From: Chamaea fasciata
Taxonomy: Eukaryota > Chordata > Aves > Passeriformes > Sylviidae
Direction of reading: 5' to 3'
NCBI GenBank assembly: GCA_029207755.1
Contig: JARCOQ010000004.1
Span: 35,883,560-35,947,559 of the forward strand
Length of the DNA: 64,000 nt
Part shown: piece by piece, positions 60,140 to 64,000 of the stretch
How positions within the stretch are numbered: the first letter of the stretch is position 1
Layout of the letters: every line of letters starts with the position of its first letter
Made by a program: the position numbers and the translations under genes
Notes under the pieces: generated by a model
Told to the model about the DNA's origin: nothing
Seen by the model: only the letters and a program-made list of their open reading frames with translations
Databases searched by the model: none

Positions 60140-63100
60140 CTAGTGGTCTCAGCTGATTATATTACTGATGTTTCCTTTTTGGCAAATGTGGGCCTTCACA
60201 GGAGGCCTTCAAAGTGCCATCATGTCAGAAGCATGTAGATGTTATATGATATATGAGCATTTTTAGATGGCTGGTGTTACAGATGGAATTTCTTAGATTT
60301 GCATTGGAACTGAGAGTTAAGCAGGGAGAGTTTGGACATGGTTCTGTGCAAAAATACAGAAAGCAGCAAACGTTATCTGTGTCCTTCACTCTGCAATGAC
60401 TGAGCCTCTCTGCATGGCGAATACCTTCTGCTGCTCTGTTCAAATGCTCTTCTTCCTTCTTCAGCTTTTTATTTGGAAATTCAAGTGACTTTGTAACCTG
60501 AAAGGGTTTGCTGTTTATAAAGTAAATCCTGGATTTCAGCCTAAATTAATTAAGTCTGAAATATTATTATATTGTTCTAGTTAAAGCATCTGCTTGTCAG
60601 CCATGGTAAGACAATTTTATCAGGCTGTTGTTCAAGTATGGATTTTCCCATTATTACTTCTGTTGGAATCTGGCATGCCTTGCCACAGACTCACAACCAA
60701 CTGTCTTCTAGTAAAGTGCAGGAAAGGAGACCAAAATCAAGAAAAAATCAGGTAAAATCAGTTACTCAGTGGCTCTTAATTATGACCTTCACCAATAAGA
60801 TAATTTTTTTATTATTAAGAGAAGCATGTAAGTAAACACAAATATGATATATTTGTCTTTTTTAGTCTGGGCACAAGAACATTGCTGACTCACTAAAATG
60901 AAAAGGTTTCAGGAGAAGAAAATAAATGGGAAGAAGGAAGGTAATTAATCAGAGGAGGTTTTACTTAAGAAAATACCTGTGCTATTCACAAGAAAATCCC
61001 CATGCCGTGATGATCTAAGCATCATCTGCCAATGTCTGCAGGTGGTCTCACACATTTTAATTTAAGTAACAACTAGAGGAGAAGATATCCCAGTTGGTAA
61101 AAATACTCAAAGACTGGGGCAGCTGCATTTCAGTACTGTTATGGATACCTACATTTTACATCTTTTTTACATCTCCTTCCACTTTTTTCTTTCCAAACTA
61201 CTCAATCTCAGGGATCGAGATTCTGCCCATAACGTATTTCTGCAACAAACTATCAGACTGTATCTTCACAGATATTCTCCTTAGCAGCCATATTTCTGGC
61301 AATAAACAAATTTATGGTGAGAGCATAAATAAAAATTAATACAATACTTTAATAAAAACAACTATCTTCACAAGACAGAGAGATCATGCCAGTCATTTAA
61401 ATGATTACATGCATTTTTCTCAACACTAAAAGCAATTCCTTTGGAAATTAATGCATCTGAAACATTCAAGAACTCTTAATGGAAGTCATGCAGAAGTGTT
61501 ATTTTTCTATTTCCTATAGTACTTAAAAGGCTATTTTATTCTCCTGTTCTTTCAATCTGTTTATATGTTGTAATGAGAAACAGCTTTTTTTAAAACCATG
61601 CTATTGCAATAAAAATACCATTTTTGCCAAGGAAAATGCAGCTTTACCCACCACAGGAAACAACAAATCTACACAAACTTCAACACATTTAAGTAAGATA
61701 ACAACTTAGTATTTTCAGTAACAGCTATGGTTTCAAACATACCTCAGCTGTAAAGTCTCTGTTACAGAGTTTATATCTTTTCTGCGAATTAAATGAAATA
61801 GAATGGCTTTGCTCTGTACTGTTCTTCACTTCTCCATCTCTATTTATTACCCGCAAGAGCAGTTATTTAAGTGAAAAAAGGATTTAACAGGCTCAGAGCT
61901 TTTTGATTTCTCTTAATAAAGACTGCAAAGTGCTCAGTGCTTTAAGTAAACTGATATATTACTTACTTAATGCACAGCTACAAAGATATGCTGAAGTGCC
62001 TTAATATGTAGAGAACTATAGTTAATTGTATTTGAAGTAACTGTCATTAGCTTATGAAGTAATTATCTAGACAAACAATCTGAAATTCAGATTTGCAATC
62101 TTCTGTTGCTTCTCATTTCAGTAAGCTGAAAAGTAGAATGTTACGCTGTTTAACCCTGAATTCTGCCTCCCCATTTTCCCATGCAGATGCGCCTGTTATT
62201 TTTGTTTCACAATAATGTACCCTAGGAAATGATCTTTCATCCCAATGAGCTGCTACACAACCCCAGAACTTGCCTGTCATACCTCTGTCTTGAACTCTGT
62301 GATTCCCTCGTGATGATTATCTCATTAAAACAGGCTCTTTTCCACACAGATTAGCAAGGCCGTTCGCATTGCAGCAATGGTGCATCACTGTCGTTAAAGA
62401 TCATTAGATATTAGATCAACAGCAATTTTCTTCTAACACATTGCAATTTTTTTTAACAACTCAAAACATCCAATTACATAACAGACAGCTTGGCTGTATT
62501 TTAAATTAGCACAGATGCTAAAGCCAGGAAATGTAGTTCTCAGGATATCAGAACAAAAGGTTCAAAGTAAAAAAGAATTCTTATATACCATAGGATTATC
62601 AGGACTAGACTGTCACACTGTGACCTTCCTGGCGTCTAGCTAATCTGACAATATTTAGCAGACCATTGTTTCAAATCAATAACTAATTAACAAAGTACAA
62701 AAGAAGTTGTACTGTTTTTGAGCCTCCTTGATAAAAATGGCGTTTGGTTGCACATGGGCAGAAAGGTCACTTTTATGACATCTTCAGGAGTCTTTCAACA
62801 CCTTGCCACTGTCAGATTAAATTACTTTTAGCAATTAATTGTCATAAATTAAAACAGAAGCACATTTGTTACAGCAGGTTGTCAAAATGACATAATGAAC
62901 AGTTGTTTTGATATGAATTTTTTCCAATGACCCTCTATCATATCTTAATTTCTTTGGTTGACCTAACTGGAAAATTGGGAGCAATCTTGTAACTCAGGTG
63001 GCATAGGCCAAACACTGGGGCTCTAATTCAGATTACAGACTGAACAACAACAGAACAGAAATTCCAGACATAACTGAAGATCTTGAAATTTTGTATTTTA

Positions 63101-64000
63101 TACAAAATACGTAATCTATGTCTATGCTGCTGTGTGGGATAAGAAAAATAAACCCTCAAAAAATCACATGGATGCCACTTTTGTTACTGTTATAAATGGT
63201 CTTTGATGCCATGCTAATCCATTATTAGAAAACGCCACTTGTTTGGTGCATTTTAAGACAAAGATTAAATGGATTGAACACCTGCAGTCTTTGTGCATTC
63301 AAACCATTACTTAGTTTTGGAGTCAGGGATCTTACTGAGATTTAAGGAAAAAAAGAATCTGTTCTTTTAGTTCCTTTTTTCAAATTCCTCTGTATGCTGA
63401 TGCACATGCTCATCTTACAGATTAGTCCCCTAACATTTATCATCTCAAATTTGCTAAAAACCATTACATCAGAATAAGACAACAACCCTAGGAAAAGTTC
63501 CCTGGATAAACAGGAAGAGAAGCAGGATAGACTCCATCCTGCGTTGAAGAAGAATGAGATTGTGCAGAAGAATGGATTTGGGCAACTGCAGGATCTGTCC
63601 TTATTGGTATCAGCAAAAAGCCTCTGGGTAACTTGTCCTGGTTGCCCTCTAGGAGCTAATTAACCAGACCTTCAGGCAAACTGAGACTCTGGAGGAGCTC
63701 TGACAGCTCTTACAATGAGCAGCAGAGGACCGTTTAAGAATCTACGTTTAACATGTGTTTCTATTTTTGTTGTTAAATTTATTAGAGCAAATATTTCTAT
63801 ACTATCATATTCTAAACCTTAATTCTTGTTAAGTAATAAAGATGAAAATGAGTGGTGAGAACTCAAAGCTGCCAGGTACCAGGCATCTCGGAAATCCTGC
63901 ATACTGTGGTCACATTCAGCGTATCCTAATTCAATGACCAAAAACCCAAGCAGCATGGACTTGTTTGGAGGTGGCAGTGTTCACACAAGACTGGACAAAA
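60140..64000. other. Repeat-free intron stretch
   Basis: No mobile element or long simple repeat is seen. 62150-63250 is AT-rich with TAAT/ATTA homeodomain words (for example ttagcaattaattgtcataa) of the sort seen in conserved non-coding elements, but conservation cannot be judged from one sequence. A minus-strand open stretch around 60225-60535 is discussed as a finding. Confidence 0.55.

Larger units (their letters stand above)
1..64000 (-). other. ARB2A: Partial ARB2A (FAM172A) gene span
   Basis: The whole window appears to lie inside one minus-strand gene. Three exons in the correct order (52.4 kb, then 18.3 kb, then 15.1 kb going 5' to 3' on the minus strand) encode adjoining pieces of ARB2A. 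Family knowledge: ARB2A is a roughly 400-residue, mainly nuclear protein with an Arb2-type alpha/beta-hydrolase fold. It is linked to AGO2, CHD7 and co-transcriptional alternative splicing, and is related to fission yeast Arb2. Human ARB2A is spread over several hundred kilobases, so 31-34 kb introns fit. No promoter, start codon, stop codon or 3' UTR is visible here. Exons encoding the N-terminal half should lie above 64000. The final exon, which in human begins soon after the VSAG residues, should lie below base 1. Confidence 0.93.
52532..64000 (-). other. ARB2A: ARB2A intron, partial (5' side)
   Basis: This is the downstream part of the intron that precedes the 52.4 kb exon. It reaches the window edge without another exon that I recognise. 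It contains a short CR1 stub (53.0 kb), one solo LTR (57.0-57.5 kb), a pyrimidine-rich tract (56.1 kb), a 42-T run (58.9 kb), a TA microsatellite (59.6 kb) and an A/C-rich simple region (59.75-59.84 kb). The last 3 kb (61-64 kb) lack visible repeats. Confidence 0.88.

Noticed and set aside
1..64000. CRISPR arrays, bacterial operons, phage or plasmid features
   Set aside because: No regularly spaced repeats, ribosome-binding-site gene layouts or compact coding are present. The sequence is vertebrate intronic DNA.

Overview
This window is avian nuclear DNA: AT-rich, gene-poor vertebrate intron sequence carrying bird-type CR1 LINE fragments and solo endogenous-retrovirus LTRs of kinds common in songbirds and related birds. 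There are no operons, bacterial genes or CRISPR arrays. The only protein-coding gene I can support is ARB2A (formerly FAM172A, 'ARB2 cotranscriptional regulator A'), on the minus strand. Three consecutive internal exons are visible: 52412-52531 (40 codons, with the Ser nucleophile-elbow motif AHSYGG), 18256-18372 (39 codons) and 15073-15157 (28 codons plus 1 nt). All have canonical AG/GT splice sites and compatible phases (0, 0, 1). Their joined reading frame matches the C-terminal half of vertebrate ARB2A as I remember it. Earlier exons must lie beyond base 64000 and the last coding exon below base 1. From general knowledge, ARB2A lies on the Z chromosome in chicken and neighbours NR2F1; neither point can be read from this window.

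Layout along the plus strand: 1-15072 is the intron before the missing terminal exon. It holds a (TTA)n microsatellite, a plus-strand LTR ending at 5165, a promoter-like hairpin region near 8.2 kb and a minus-strand CR1 at 11.6-12.4 kb. Then come an exon, a 3.1 kb intron and a second exon. 18373-52411 is a 34 kb intron. It holds a 28-bp exact duplication (23.8 and 25.8 kb), a CR1 3' stub (27.5 kb), a solo LTR with 5-bp target-site duplications (28767-29457), a tRNA-derived SINE-like sequence (31.55-31.62 kb), a CpG-rich islet with CTCF-like motifs (34.2-34.5 kb) next to a compound GGAA/GATAA microsatellite, two plus-strand CR1 copies (43.3-45.6 kb) and a near-perfect hairpin (51.4 kb). After the exon at 52.4 kb the next intron runs to the end of the window, with a second solo LTR flanked by 5-bp duplications (56994-57492).

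Nearly all short ORFs are chance openings, CR1/LTR antisense frames or microsatellite translations. I did not find a convincing new biological system. The best leads are the CpG/CTCF-like islet, the hairpins at 51.4 and 8.2 kb, the tRNA-like SINE and the exact 28-bp repeat.
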